Below, in pieces: positions 11,215 to 17,966 of a stretch of 20,104 nucleotides of DNA. The notes beneath the pieces were generated by a model that was not told the origin of the DNA, ran no database searches, and saw only the letters and a program-made list of their open reading frames with translations. Positions within the stretch are counted from its first letter, which is position 1. Each line of letters begins with the position of its first letter. Source of the DNA: an uncultured Clostridia bacterium (GTDB lineage Bacteria > Bacillota > Clostridia > Oscillospirales > Ruminococcaceae); assembly GCA_947624425.1 (NCBI GenBank), contig CANQKG010000007.1, forward strand, positions 1-20,104, given 5' to 3'. Position numbers and translations under genes: made by a program.

Positions 11215-12522
11215 CTACTGCCGCACCGCCCGGAACGCTTCGTCCAGCGCCGCGATCAAATCCTTTGCATTTTCGGTACCGACGGACAAACGGATGGTAT
11301 TCGGCTTGATCCCCTGATCCAGCAGCTCCTCCTCGGTCAGCTGGGAGTGGGTGGTGCTGGCAGGATGGATCACCAGCGACTTTACATCCGCCACATTGGC
11401 AAGGAGCGAGAAGATCGCGAGATTGTCGATGAACTTCTTCGCCGTGTCGGCGTCCCCCTTGATCTCAAAGGTGAAGATCGAACCGGCGCCGTTCGGGAAA
11501 TACTTCTGATACAGCTTATGGCTCGGCTCGCTTTCGAGAGAGGGATGATGCACCGCCTCCACCTGCGGGTGACTGTTCAGATATTCCACGATCTTCAGCG
11601 CGTTTTCCACATGGCGCTCGACCCGCAGAGAGAGGGTCTCCAGTCCCTGCAGGAACAAAAATGCGTGGAACGGCGAGAGGGTGGAGCCGGTATCCCGCAG
11701 CAAAATGGCGCGGATATAGGTGGCAAAGGCGGCGGGGCCGACCGCATCGGCAAAGGAAATACCGTGATAGCTGGGGTTCGGCTCGGAGATCCACGGGTAT
11801 TTACCCGAAGCCTTCCAGTCGAACTTGCCGCCGTCCACGATCACGCCGCCGATGGCAGTCCCATGGCCGCCGATAAACTTGGTGGCGGAGTGAACCACGA
11901 TGTCCGCGCCGTGTTCGATCGGGCGGATGAGATAGGGCGTCGCAAAGGTGGAGTCGATCACCAGCGGGATGCCGTGCCGGTGCGCGACGCCCGCGACCGC
12001 TTCAATATCGATGATATTCGAGTTGGGGTTGCCGAGGGTCTCAATGAAGATAGCCTTTGTATTATCCCGAATCGCCGCCTCAAAGGCTCCCTCCTCGTCG
12101 GGGTCGACAAAGGTGGTGGTGACGCCGCTCGACAGCGGAAGGGTGTGCGCCAGCAGGTTGTAGGTGCCGCCGTAAATGGTCTTGGAGGCAACGATATGCT
12201 CGCCGCTTTTGGCCAGCGCGCTTAAAGTATAGTTGATCGCCGCCGCGCCGGAAGCGGTTGCCAGCGCCGCGGCGCCGCCTTCCAGCGATGCGATCCGCTG
12301 CTCAAAAATATCCTGCGTGGGGTTAGTCAGCCTGCCGTAGATATTGCCCGCGTCTCTCAGGCCGAACCTGTCCGCCGCGTGTTCGGAATTGTGGAACACG
12401 AACGAGGTGGATGCGTAAATAGGTACCGCCCTTGCGTCGGTAGCAGGATCGGCCTGCTCCTGCCCGATGTGAAGCTGTCTGGTTTCAAAGCTCCAGTTTT
12501 TGGGATCGTGAATGTTTGCCAT
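11215..12522 (-). CDS. metY: O-acetylhomoserine/O-acetylserine sulfhydrylase (Cys/Met metabolism PLP enzyme)
   Basis: The 435-residue enzyme belongs to the Cys/Met-metabolism PLP family and most resembles O-acetylhomoserine aminocarboxypropyltransferase, which makes homocysteine from O-acetylhomoserine and sulfide. It starts MANIHDPKNWSFETRQLHIG; the YGRLTNPTQ motif lies near residue 62, SGAAAINYTLSALAKSGEHI and YGGTYNLL follow, and the PLP-binding lysine is Lys215 in HSATKFIGGHGT. The C-terminus has HPASTTHSQLTEEEL. The length and the long middle region fit MetY rather than MetB. The start at 12522 has AGGAGG 8 bases upstream; a 15-codon extension lacks a ribosome binding site. It follows the LysR gene on the same strand but has its own promoter and a leader with a small ORF. 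Confidence 0.93.
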   Translation of the reverse strand: MANIHDPKNWSFETRQLHIGQEQADPATDARAVPIYASTSFVFHNSEHAADRFGLRDAGNIYGRLTNPTQDIFEQRIASLEGGAAALATASGAAAINYTLSALAKSGEHIVASKTIYGGTYNLLAHTLPLSSGVTTTFVDPDEEGAFEAAIRDNTKAIFIETLGNPNSNIIDIEAVAGVAHRHGIPLVIDSTFATPYLIRPIEHGADIVVHSATKFIGGHGTAIGGVIVDGGKFDWKASGKYPWISEPNPSYHGISFADAVGPAAFATYIRAILLRDTGSTLSPFHAFLFLQGLETLSLRVERHVENALKIVEYLNSHPQVEAVHHPSLESEPSHKLYQKYFPNGAGSIFTFEIKGDADTAKKFIDNLAIFSLLANVADVKSLVIHPASTTHSQLTEEELLDQGIKPNTIRLSVGTENAKDLIAALDEAFRAVRQ

Positions 12523-12577
12523 AATATTATCCTCCTGCGGCCATGCCGCTTGTGTTTTTATTTTCATTTTAATGTGG

Positions 12578-12673
12578 TCAATGTTTGAGAGCCCTTCCGC
12601 GCATTCGATCCAAACTCAACAGCACAGAAAACGAAGTGCGGGAAATATTCTTCCGACAGAATTCTTTTCTCAC
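12578..12673 (-). CDS. Small upstream ORF (31 codons) in the metY leader
   Basis: A GTG start at 12671-12673 has AAGGAGG 8 bases upstream, a better ribosome binding site than that of many real genes here. The peptide begins MRKEFCRKNISRTSFSVLLS, is basic, and has one Cys at position 6. Its stop at 12578-12580 lies 55 bases before the metY start. A 5-bp hairpin (GCGGC-atg-GCCGC) sits between it and the metY ribosome binding site. It could be a leader peptide that controls metY, or a small protein; conservation would decide. Confidence 0.45.
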   Translation of the reverse strand: MRKEFCRKNISRTSFSVLLSLDRMRGRALKH

Positions 12674-12703
12674 TGTTTTCACCTCCTTCTGGTTTACAAT
12701 AAC

Positions 12704-12733
12704 ATTATAACTCGGCTCCTGCTTCCTGTCCAA
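12704..12733 (-). promoter_or_regulatory. Promoter of metY
   Basis: TTGGAC (12728-12733) and TATAAT (12704-12709) are 18 bases apart on the minus strand. The -10 box lies in one arm of the 11-bp inverted repeat 12706-12716 / 12748-12758. Confidence 0.65.
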
Positions 12734-12772
12734 TACGGGAAGTCAATGCCGAGTTATAGATTTAACCTATAT
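12706..12772. promoter_or_regulatory. Dyad and AACCTAT element at the metY promoter
   Basis: TATAACTCGGC (12706-12716) and its complement (12748-12758) are 31 bp apart, with a nested CTTCC/GGAAG pair in the spacer; together they span the metY promoter and could bind the LysR protein. Just upstream of them lies TTTAACCTATA (12761-12771), the element shared with four other promoters in this region. Confidence 0.5.
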
Positions 12773-12784
12773 GTGCGATCCGGT

Positions 12785-13705
12785 TTATGTGATCTGCAGG
12801 TATTTTTTGATTTCCTCGATATACTTCTGCCCGATATGACTCAGCGAGCTGTTCTTTCTTGTAAGGTACCCGATCTCCATCACACTGCTTTCCTCGACGG
12901 AATCGGCTTCAAACGGCACGGCAATATAATCATCTCCGTTGAGCTCTTCGCAGATAATACCGGAGCAAAGGGTATATCCGTTCAGACCGATCATCAGATT
13001 CAGCATCGTTGCCCGGTCGTTTGCCTTAATGGTGCGCAGATACTCGCCGGTACTCAGAATTTCCTCCGCGAAATAGAAGGAGCTTGTATCCCCCTGCTCA
13101 AAGGAGAGGCAGGGATAATCCGCGAGCTCGTCGAACCGAATGGATTTCTTTTTTGCAAGCGGATGACCCGACCATAAATAAACATAAGCATTGCAGTTGA
13201 TCAAAGGATGGAATGCAAGCTCCGCGCTGCGCAAAAGCTTATGGATGGCGGCACGGTTAAAATCACTGAGATACAAAATGCCGATCTCGCTTTTCATCGA
13301 CGCGACGTCGCCGATCACATCCTTTGTTTTCGTTTCCCGGATGGCAAATTCGTAGCGAGCGGTGTCGAACGACTTTACCAGCTCTACAAACGCCTTCACC
13401 GCAAAGGAATAGTGCTGCGTGGAGACGCCGAATTTCTTTTTCAAGGCTTTCGGATCCTCATATTTCTCAATCAAATCTTCATATTGACTGTAGATCTGCT
13501 TTGCATATGGCAAAAACTCGGCTCCGTCCGCTGTCAGCGTAACACCTCGGCCGCCGCGGTTAAAAATCGTAATGCCGAGTTCTCTTTCAAGCTCCTGCAT
13601 CGAGCCGGTGAGAGAGGGCTGTGCGATATATAAGATCTCGGCGGCTTTGTTTAACGAGCCGCACTCGGCGATGGTAATGGCGTAATGGATCTGTTGGAGC
13701 GTCAT
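12785..13705 (-). CDS. LysR family transcriptional regulator, probably of sulfur/methionine genes
   Basis: The 306-residue protein has a LysR winged-helix domain at the N-terminus (MTLQQIHYAITIAECGSLNK, then AAEILYIAQPSLTGSMQELE, and GITIFNRGGRGVTLTADGAE) and a C-terminal effector-binding domain (about 90-300). It lies directly upstream of metY on the same strand. LysR proteins beside such genes (for example CmbR or CysB types) often sense a cysteine precursor such as O-acetylserine; this role is inferred from context. The ATG at 13705 is preferred to one six codons earlier because AGAGG precedes it by 7 bases and LysR proteins usually start M-x-L-x-Q. Confidence 0.9.
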   Translation of the reverse strand: MTLQQIHYAITIAECGSLNKAAEILYIAQPSLTGSMQELERELGITIFNRGGRGVTLTADGAEFLPYAKQIYSQYEDLIEKYEDPKALKKKFGVSTQHYSFAVKAFVELVKSFDTARYEFAIRETKTKDVIGDVASMKSEIGILYLSDFNRAAIHKLLRSAELAFHPLINCNAYVYLWSGHPLAKKKSIRFDELADYPCLSFEQGDTSSFYFAEEILSTGEYLRTIKANDRATMLNLMIGLNGYTLCSGIICEELNGDDYIAVPFEADSVEESSVMEIGYLTRKNSSLSHIGQKYIEEIKKYLQIT

Positions 13706-13736
13706 GGCAGAGCCTCTTTTCATTTCTTACTTTACT

Positions 13737-13777
13737 GATAGGTTTTATAGTATAGCATATAATCCCGCCAAAGTCAA
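13737..13777 (-). promoter_or_regulatory. Promoter and operator-like element of the LysR gene
   Basis: TTGACT (13772-13777) and TATACT (13749-13754) are 17 bases apart on the minus strand. Directly downstream lies TATAAAACCTATC (13737-13749), whose complement GATAGGTTTTATA is identical to 15540-15552 at the HD-gene promoter. Confidence 0.7.
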
Positions 13778-13813
13778 TACGGACACGGAAAAGGAGGATT
13801 ATGGCATTCCCTC

Positions 13814-13850
13814 TTGAAAACCTATTAAATATATGTTATTATTAGGTATA
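13814..13850 (+). promoter_or_regulatory. Promoter and operator-like element of the Rrf2 gene
   Basis: TTGAAA (13814-13819) and TATTAT (13837-13842) are 17 bases apart on the plus strand. AACCTATTA (13819-13827) lies in the spacer and ATTAGGTATA (13841-13850) covers the end of the -10 box, forming an ACCTA...TAGGT inverted pair around the promoter, as expected for autorepression. Confidence 0.65.
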
Positions 13851-13872
13851 CGATGATAAGGAGTCTTTCTGT

Positions 13873-14310
13873 ATGAAAATTTCAACAAAAGGCCGTTATG
13901 CGCTTCGGATGCTTCTGGATCTTGCCGCGCATCGGGCAGACGGATATATTGCCTTGAAAGATGTTGCCGAGCGTCAGGGTATTTCCAAAAAATATCTGGA
14001 GCAGATCATACCCATACTCAATCGCTCCGATCTGCTCAAAAGCAATCGGGGGTATCAGGGCGGGTATATGCTGGCAAAGGGCCCCGATCGGTACACGGTC
14101 GGCGATATTCTGCGGCTGACCGAGGGCGATCTGGCGCCGGTTGCCTGCGCGGGACAGGATCCCGTTGACTGCGCCAGAAGCGCCGATTGCCCGACCCTGC
14201 CTGTCTGGCAGGGGCTTTATCGGGTCATCACCGAATATCTGGACGGGATCACCCTGCAGGATATTCTGGACAGCCACCAAAAACGGGGCGCCGACAATTA
14301 TATGATCTAA
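13873..14310 (+). CDS. Rrf2 family transcriptional regulator (CymR/IscR type)
   Basis: The 145-residue protein starts MKISTKGRYALRMLLDLAAH, the classic Rrf2 beginning, and has the winged helix with LKDVAERQGISKKYLEQIIP and RGYQGGYMLAKGPDRYTVGD. Unlike Bacillus CymR it carries three Cys in the loop that binds a cluster in IscR: Cys92, Cys100 and Cys106, followed by PTLPVW. It may therefore sense iron-sulfur or sulfur status. Placed between metY/LysR and cysK, which resemble the CymR targets, it is the likely reader of the AACCTAT elements. AAGGAG lies 9 bases before the ATG. The gene converges on cysK at a shared terminator. Confidence 0.93.
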   Translation: MKISTKGRYALRMLLDLAAHRADGYIALKDVAERQGISKKYLEQIIPILNRSDLLKSNRGYQGGYMLAKGPDRYTVGDILRLTEGDLAPVACAGQDPVDCARSADCPTLPVWQGLYRVITEYLDGITLQDILDSHQKRGADNYMI

Positions 14311-14314
14311 AGGG

Positions 14315-14350
14315 AAAAGCTCCGCCGCACAAAAAAGCGGCGGAGCTTTT
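14315..14350. terminator. Bidirectional terminator shared by the Rrf2 gene and cysK
   Basis: A 14-bp stem AAAAGCTCCGCCGC (14315-14328) / GCGGCGGAGCTTTT (14337-14350) with an A-rich loop; TT follows on the plus strand. It ends directly at the cysK stop codon. Confidence 0.9.
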
Positions 14351-14351
14351 T

Positions 14352-15281
14352 TCATTCGGTAAACATCGGGGTGGAGAGGTATCGCTCGCCGGTGTCCGGC
14401 AGCAAGGCCACAATGACCTTCCCTTGGTTCTCCGGGCGAAGGGCGAGTTTGGTCGCCGCGTAAACGGCGGCGCCCGAAGAAATGCCGACCAAAAGCCCTT
14501 CCTTCCGTGCCAGGGTGCGTCCCGTTTCAAAGGCGTCCTCATTCTCCACGGTGATGATCTCATCGTAAACGCCGGTATTGAGCGTATCCGGCACGAAGCC
14601 CGCACCGATGCCCTGAATCTTATGCGGTCCGGCCGTTCCCTTGGACAGAACCGGCGAGCCTGCCGGCTCCACGGCAACGACCTTCACATTCGGATTTTTA
14701 CTCTTGAGATATTCTCCGACCCCTGTCACCGTTCCGCCGGTGCCGACGCCCGCGACGAAGATATCCACTTTCCCGTCGGTATCCTCCCAGATCTCGGGGC
14801 CGGTGGTTTTGCGGTGGATATCCGGGTTTGCGGGATTGGTAAACTGGCTCGGAATAAAGCTGTGCGGCGTTTGCTCCGCCAGCTCCTGCGCTTTGGCGAT
14901 CGCGCCCTTCATCCCCTGTGCGCCGTCGGTCAGCACCAGCTCCGCGCCGTAGGCTTTGAGCAGATTCCGGCGCTCGACGCTCATGGTTTCCGGCATGGTG
15001 AGGATGATCTGATATCCTCTTGCCGCCGCGACGGCCGAAAGTCCGATGCCGGTGTTGCCGCTGGTGGGTTCGATGATGACCGAGTCGGGCTTGAGAAGCC
15101 CTTTCGCTTCCGCGTCGTCGATCATCGCCTTGGCGATCCTGTCCTTCACACTGCCTGCGGGATTGAAGTATTCCAGCTTGCCGTAAACCGTTGCGGCGAG
15201 CTTCTTTTCTTCACTGTAGTTTGTCAGCTTCAGCAGCGGTGTTTTGCCGATCAAATCGGTGATTTTATCGTAGGTTTTCAT
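14352..15281 (-). CDS. cysK: Cysteine synthase A (O-acetylserine sulfhydrylase)
   Basis: The 309-residue enzyme makes cysteine from O-acetylserine and sulfide with PLP. It starts MKTYDKITDLIGKTPLLKLT; the PLP lysine is Lys46 in NPAGSVKDRIA, TSGNTGIG (73-80) is the substrate-binding loop, and GTGGTVTGVGEYLKS is the phosphate-binding loop. SSGAAVYAA and LLPDTGERYLST close the fold. In Bacillus, CysK also complexes with CymR and tunes its activity, and an Rrf2 gene lies next door here. The start at 15281 has AAGGAG 9 bases upstream. The 130-nt leader holds a Cys-rich leader peptide and a terminator, and the promoter overlaps an operator-like element, so two controls are likely. Confidence 0.97.
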   Translation of the reverse strand: MKTYDKITDLIGKTPLLKLTNYSEEKKLAATVYGKLEYFNPAGSVKDRIAKAMIDDAEAKGLLKPDSVIIEPTSGNTGIGLSAVAAARGYQIILTMPETMSVERRNLLKAYGAELVLTDGAQGMKGAIAKAQELAEQTPHSFIPSQFTNPANPDIHRKTTGPEIWEDTDGKVDIFVAGVGTGGTVTGVGEYLKSKNPNVKVVAVEPAGSPVLSKGTAGPHKIQGIGAGFVPDTLNTGVYDEIITVENEDAFETGRTLARKEGLLVGISSGAAVYAATKLALRPENQGKVIVALLPDTGERYLSTPMFTE

Positions 15282-15312
15282 TTCTGTTCGCTCCTTACTC
15301 TTGTATGAATTT

Positions 15313-15345
15313 GAAAAAAAGTTACGCTTTACAGACAGCGGCAAC
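15313..15345 (-). terminator. Attenuator-like terminator in the cysK leader
   Basis: On the minus strand GTTGCCGCT (15337-15345) pairs with AGCGTAAC (15321-15328), an 8-bp stem with one bulged C and one G-U pair, followed by seven T residues (15314-15320). The 5' arm overlaps the Cys codons of the leader peptide. The stem is weaker than the other terminators here, as would suit a regulated one. Confidence 0.65.
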
Positions 15346-15373
15346 ATCGTCGGTATTTGACCGGTATGTTCAT
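15329..15373 (-). CDS. Cysteine-rich leader peptide MNIPVKYRRCCRCL upstream of cysK
   Basis: An ATG at 15371-15373 has GGAGG 9 bases upstream and opens a 14-codon frame with three Cys codons in its last five positions (TGT TGC CGC TGT CTG), then TAA. The Cys codons overlap the 5' arm of the terminator hairpin that precedes cysK. A ribosome waiting for Cys-tRNA there would cover that arm and prevent termination. The small hairpin GGAGG-ccga-CCTCT may control access to its own ribosome binding site. The logic is that of trp- or his-type attenuation; the peptide itself is unlikely to have another job. Confidence 0.7.
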   Translation of the reverse strand: MNIPVKYRRCCRCL

Positions 15374-15398
15374 AGAGGTCGGCCTCCGTATTGTTTAT

Positions 15399-15449
15399 TT
15401 AACCTATCGGTTATATAGGCATTATATTGCTTTGCTTGCCGTTTGTCAA
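15399..15449 (-). promoter_or_regulatory. Sigma-A promoter of cysK with operator-like palindrome
   Basis: TTGACA (15444-15449) and TATAAT (15421-15426) are 17 bases apart on the minus strand. Immediately downstream, 15399-15419 reads TTAACCTATCGGTTATATAGG on the plus strand, with the inverted pairs TAACC/GGTTA and CCTAT/ATAGG. It covers the start site, so a bound protein would repress. Confidence 0.85.
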
Positions 15450-15497
15450 CCCTCTTTCTAAAATTTTTCCTATTTTCGGTTTTTTGCGCCCGTCCTA

Positions 15498-15552
15498 TTG
15501 ACAAAACGGGAGTAGCTGCGTATAATAACTTATTATGCAGATAGGTTTTATA
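15498..15552 (+). promoter_or_regulatory. Sigma-A promoter of the HD/larE remnant with operator-like element
   Basis: TTGACA (15498-15503) and TATAAT (15521-15526) are 17 bases apart on the plus strand. GATAGGTTTTATA (15540-15552) lies just downstream and is identical to the complement of the LysR-gene element. Confidence 0.85.
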
Positions 15553-15586
15553 TGCTTAAAATCAAGACTTAGGAGGAAAACCCGCT

Positions 15587-15910
15587 ATGGCAAAGGAAAT
15601 CACCAGAGAAAAAGCGTGGGAACTGCTGTGTCAATGGAGCGAGGAACCGTTTCACCTGCGGCACGCCGTTACGGTAGAAGGCGTGATGCAGTATTTTGCA
15701 AAAGAACTCGGATATGGCGCCGAGGAGGATTTTTGGGGGATCGTCGGTCTGCTTCACGATCTGGATTTTGAGAAATTTCCAAACGAGCATTGTGTGAAGG
15801 AGCAGGAGATTTTGCGGGACTTCGGGGCGGACGAACGGCTGATCCATGCGGTCGCCAGTCACGGGTACGCGCTGACGGTCGATATTCAGCCGGAGCATGA
15901 GATGGAATGA
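15587..15910 (+). pseudogene. C-terminally truncated HD-domain hydrolase
   Basis: The 107-residue frame begins MAKEITREKAWELLCQWSEE and is the N-terminal part of a family of HD phosphohydrolase-like proteins of about 190 residues. His26 (HLRHAVTV), the HD pair His57-Asp58 (GLLHDLDFEKFP) and His92 (ASHGYALTVD) are kept. The frame stops at PEHEME, just before the segment (as I recall it, KVLYAADEL) that carries the last metal-binding Asp, so it is probably inactive. AGGAGG precedes the ATG. The next bases belong to the 3' end of larE, so a deletion joined the two genes. The intact promoter means it may still be expressed. Confidence 0.7.
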
Positions 15911-16059
15911 TGGCGCGAATTGAAATTCATCCGGATGAATTCCGGAAGCTGCTCGATGTACGGGAAGATGTTTACCGGCAGCTTCGGTCGTTCGGTTTTA
16001 CCTATGTTGCCCTCGATCTGCTGGGCTACCGCACCGGCAGCATGAACGAAACGCTGTAA
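15910..16059 (+). pseudogene. 3' remnant of larE (sacrificial sulfur transferase)
   Basis: The ATG overlaps the TGA of the HD frame, and the 49-codon frame reads MARIEIHPDEFRKLLDVRED and ends ALDLLGYRTGSMNETL. This matches the C-terminus of LarE, as in ARIE...DF..LL..RE......L..LGF.YV.LDL.GYR.GSMNE. LarE gives up a Cys sulfur to build the lactate racemase cofactor. The N-terminal PP-loop ATPase part and the sulfur-donating Cys are gone, so this piece has no such activity. The assignment is from memory of the family, without a search. Confidence 0.7.
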
Positions 16060-16087
16060 AAAAAGCCCTTCCATAAGGGCTTTTTTT
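16058..16087. terminator. Bidirectional terminator between the larE remnant and the ABC exporter
   Basis: A perfect 13-bp stem AAAAAAAGCCCTT (16058-16070) / AAGGGCTTTTTTT (16075-16087) with loop CCAT. It includes the end of the larE remnant and lies 1 base before the stop codon of the ABC gene. Confidence 0.92.
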
Positions 16088-16088
16088 A

Positions 16089-17966
16089 TTACGCGGGGTC
16101 GCTGTAATACTGCGCCTGGGCGTGCCAGAGTTCGTAGTACTTGCCGTCTGTTTGGGCGAGCAGCTCCTCATGACCGCCGCGCTGTACCAGCTCCCCCTGA
16201 TGGAACACCGCGATGTCGTCACAAAAGCGGCAGGAGGACAGCCGGTGAGAGATATACACCGCCGTTTTCGATTGCACCAGCGTGTCAAACCGCTCGTAGA
16301 CCTCTGCTTCCGCAATCGGGTCAAGGGCGGCGGTCGGTTCGTCTAAGATGATAAAGGGCGTATCCCGATAAAGCGCGCGGGCAAGGGCGATTTTCTGCGC
16401 CTCGCCGCCTGAGATGTCCACCCCTTTTTTGTTCAGTGTCTTTGAAATATAGGTGTCGCACCCTGCTTCCAACTCGGAGAGCCGGTCGCCAAAGCCTGCC
16501 TGCCGCAGGCACTCCTCCGCCCGCGTCCGATCATATGCCGCCTTGCCCGCCACATTCTGACCGATCGGCAGCGCGAACATCTGGAAGTCCTGAAACACCA
16601 CCGAGAAAATCGAGAGATACGCGGTATAATCATACTCCCGGATATTCTTCCCGTTTAGGAGGATCTCTCCCTCGGTGGGATCATAAAGCCGGCAGAGCAG
16701 CTTAATGAGGGTGGTTTTGCCGCTGCCGTTTTGCCCTACCACCGCCAGCCGCTCACCGGGGCGGATCACCATGCTGACATTTCTAAGCGCATAGGTATCG
16801 CTGCCCGGATAGCGGAAGGAAACGTTCCGTAATTCGATCGACTGCTCCGTTTCGGGCGCGGAAAGGGTTCCGGTCTGCATCACGTCGGGAAGATCGAGGA
16901 ACCGGAACGCCAGCCGGAGAAACGCGGCATTGTTTCTGGCGTTCCCGCAGGTGCGAATGATGGAGGACAGATGCCCCGACACTCTGGTGATCGCGCCGAT
17001 ATACTGGGTGACCGCGCCCACGCCGAACGCGCCTGCCCACGCTTTGAGGCAGACAAAGAGATAGACAAAACCGGTAAAGACCACCGAAACGATCTCGGAC
17101 GCCGCATAGAAAAGCCCCGCCGGGCCGCGGGCGAGCTTTGCAAAGACGCCCCTGGAAGAAAAGGTATCGGTTTTATCGTAATAGTACGCCTTCCCGATCC
17201 GGTCCTGCCGGTAGATGCGGACGTCCTCCGCACGCTCACGGTCCCCAAGGCTGCGGTAAAAGCGCCAAAGACGGTTGCCGACCATTTGGTCGTTGGCATG
17301 ACGCGCGAAGTAATTGCCGGCTCTGGTGGCAAGCGCGGGATCGAGGTAGATGGTCCCCAGCATGACGGCGATCACCGCCACCAGAAAAAGGGGATTGTTG
17401 AGAAAAGCCATGGAAGTATCGGTCACATGAGAGGTAAAGAGGGTGATCGTCAGCGTGATACCGCCCAAAATCGAAAGCGCGCTGCGGTAGATCACCTCAA
17501 AATTATTGATGACATGATAAAGTCCCCAGCCGCCCGAATTTTGGTGCTGCTCGATGCGGGCGAGCAGCTCATGGGTGTCGGCGTTATCCAGCGCGGGAAA
17601 ATCCAGCCGCATCATCTTTTCATCGAAAATGCGCTGTACCTTGAAATACTGTCCGGCGGTGACGGCGTTTTTCCACCGCATCAGCAGGGAGGAGATCAAA
17701 AAAACGGCGGCGGCGGAGAGGAGGACCAGCCAGATCCACATCCTGATCCGCGCCGGATCGCGGTTCCCCGCGATCTCACTGACCAGCTGTGCCGACAGCC
17801 AGATTTCCAGATAGGGGTTTAAGGCGCTCCAGGTGGACTGGATCAGGGTGGACGCCATCATGCCGGGATAGCGGCTGCAAAGAAGCCGCACACCCCGCAG
17901 ATTGAGGGAAAACGCTTCCCGCCAGCTTGGATTTTCCATGTCCTTTTGCTTTTTAACCTTCGCCAT
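16089..17966 (-). CDS. ABC transporter, fused permease/ATP-binding protein, second subunit
   Basis: The 625-residue protein has an N-terminal six-helix ABC exporter domain (about 30-340) and a C-terminal nucleotide-binding domain: Walker A GQNGSGKTT (411-419), Q-loop near VVFQDFQ (456-462), signature ISGGE (518-522), Walker B FIILDE (538-543) and switch His574 (YISHRLSS). The catalytic Glu is present. It overlaps the end of the upstream ABC gene by 14 bp, so the two are translationally coupled and probably form a heterodimer that exports a peptide, lipid or drug; the substrate is unknown. The ATG at 17966 is chosen over a later one (17939) for its upstream GGGGG. Confidence 0.93.
   Translation of the reverse strand: MAKVKKQKDMENPSWREAFSLNLRGVRLLCSRYPGMMASTLIQSTWSALNPYLEIWLSAQLVSEIAGNRDPARIRMWIWLVLLSAAAVFLISSLLMRWKNAVTAGQYFKVQRIFDEKMMRLDFPALDNADTHELLARIEQHQNSGGWGLYHVINNFEVIYRSALSILGGITLTITLFTSHVTDTSMAFLNNPLFLVAVIAVMLGTIYLDPALATRAGNYFARHANDQMVGNRLWRFYRSLGDRERAEDVRIYRQDRIGKAYYYDKTDTFSSRGVFAKLARGPAGLFYAASEIVSVVFTGFVYLFVCLKAWAGAFGVGAVTQYIGAITRVSGHLSSIIRTCGNARNNAAFLRLAFRFLDLPDVMQTGTLSAPETEQSIELRNVSFRYPGSDTYALRNVSMVIRPGERLAVVGQNGSGKTTLIKLLCRLYDPTEGEILLNGKNIREYDYTAYLSIFSVVFQDFQMFALPIGQNVAGKAAYDRTRAEECLRQAGFGDRLSELEAGCDTYISKTLNKKGVDISGGEAQKIALARALYRDTPFIILDEPTAALDPIAEAEVYERFDTLVQSKTAVYISHRLSSCRFCDDIAVFHQGELVQRGGHEELLAQTDGKYYELWHAQAQYYSDPA

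Noticed and set aside
12523..12784. S-box (SAM) or T-box riboswitch before metY
   Set aside because: I see neither the S-box conserved core nor a T-box sequence (AGGGTGGNACCGCG); the leader holds a small ORF instead.
14187..15308. Plus-strand frame of 373 codons
   Set aside because: It overlaps the Rrf2 gene end, a terminator and the whole of cysK in antisense.
16971..17822. Plus-strand frame of 283 codons inside the ABC gene
   Set aside because: It is a shadow of the ABC permease domain, which has clear family motifs on the other strand.
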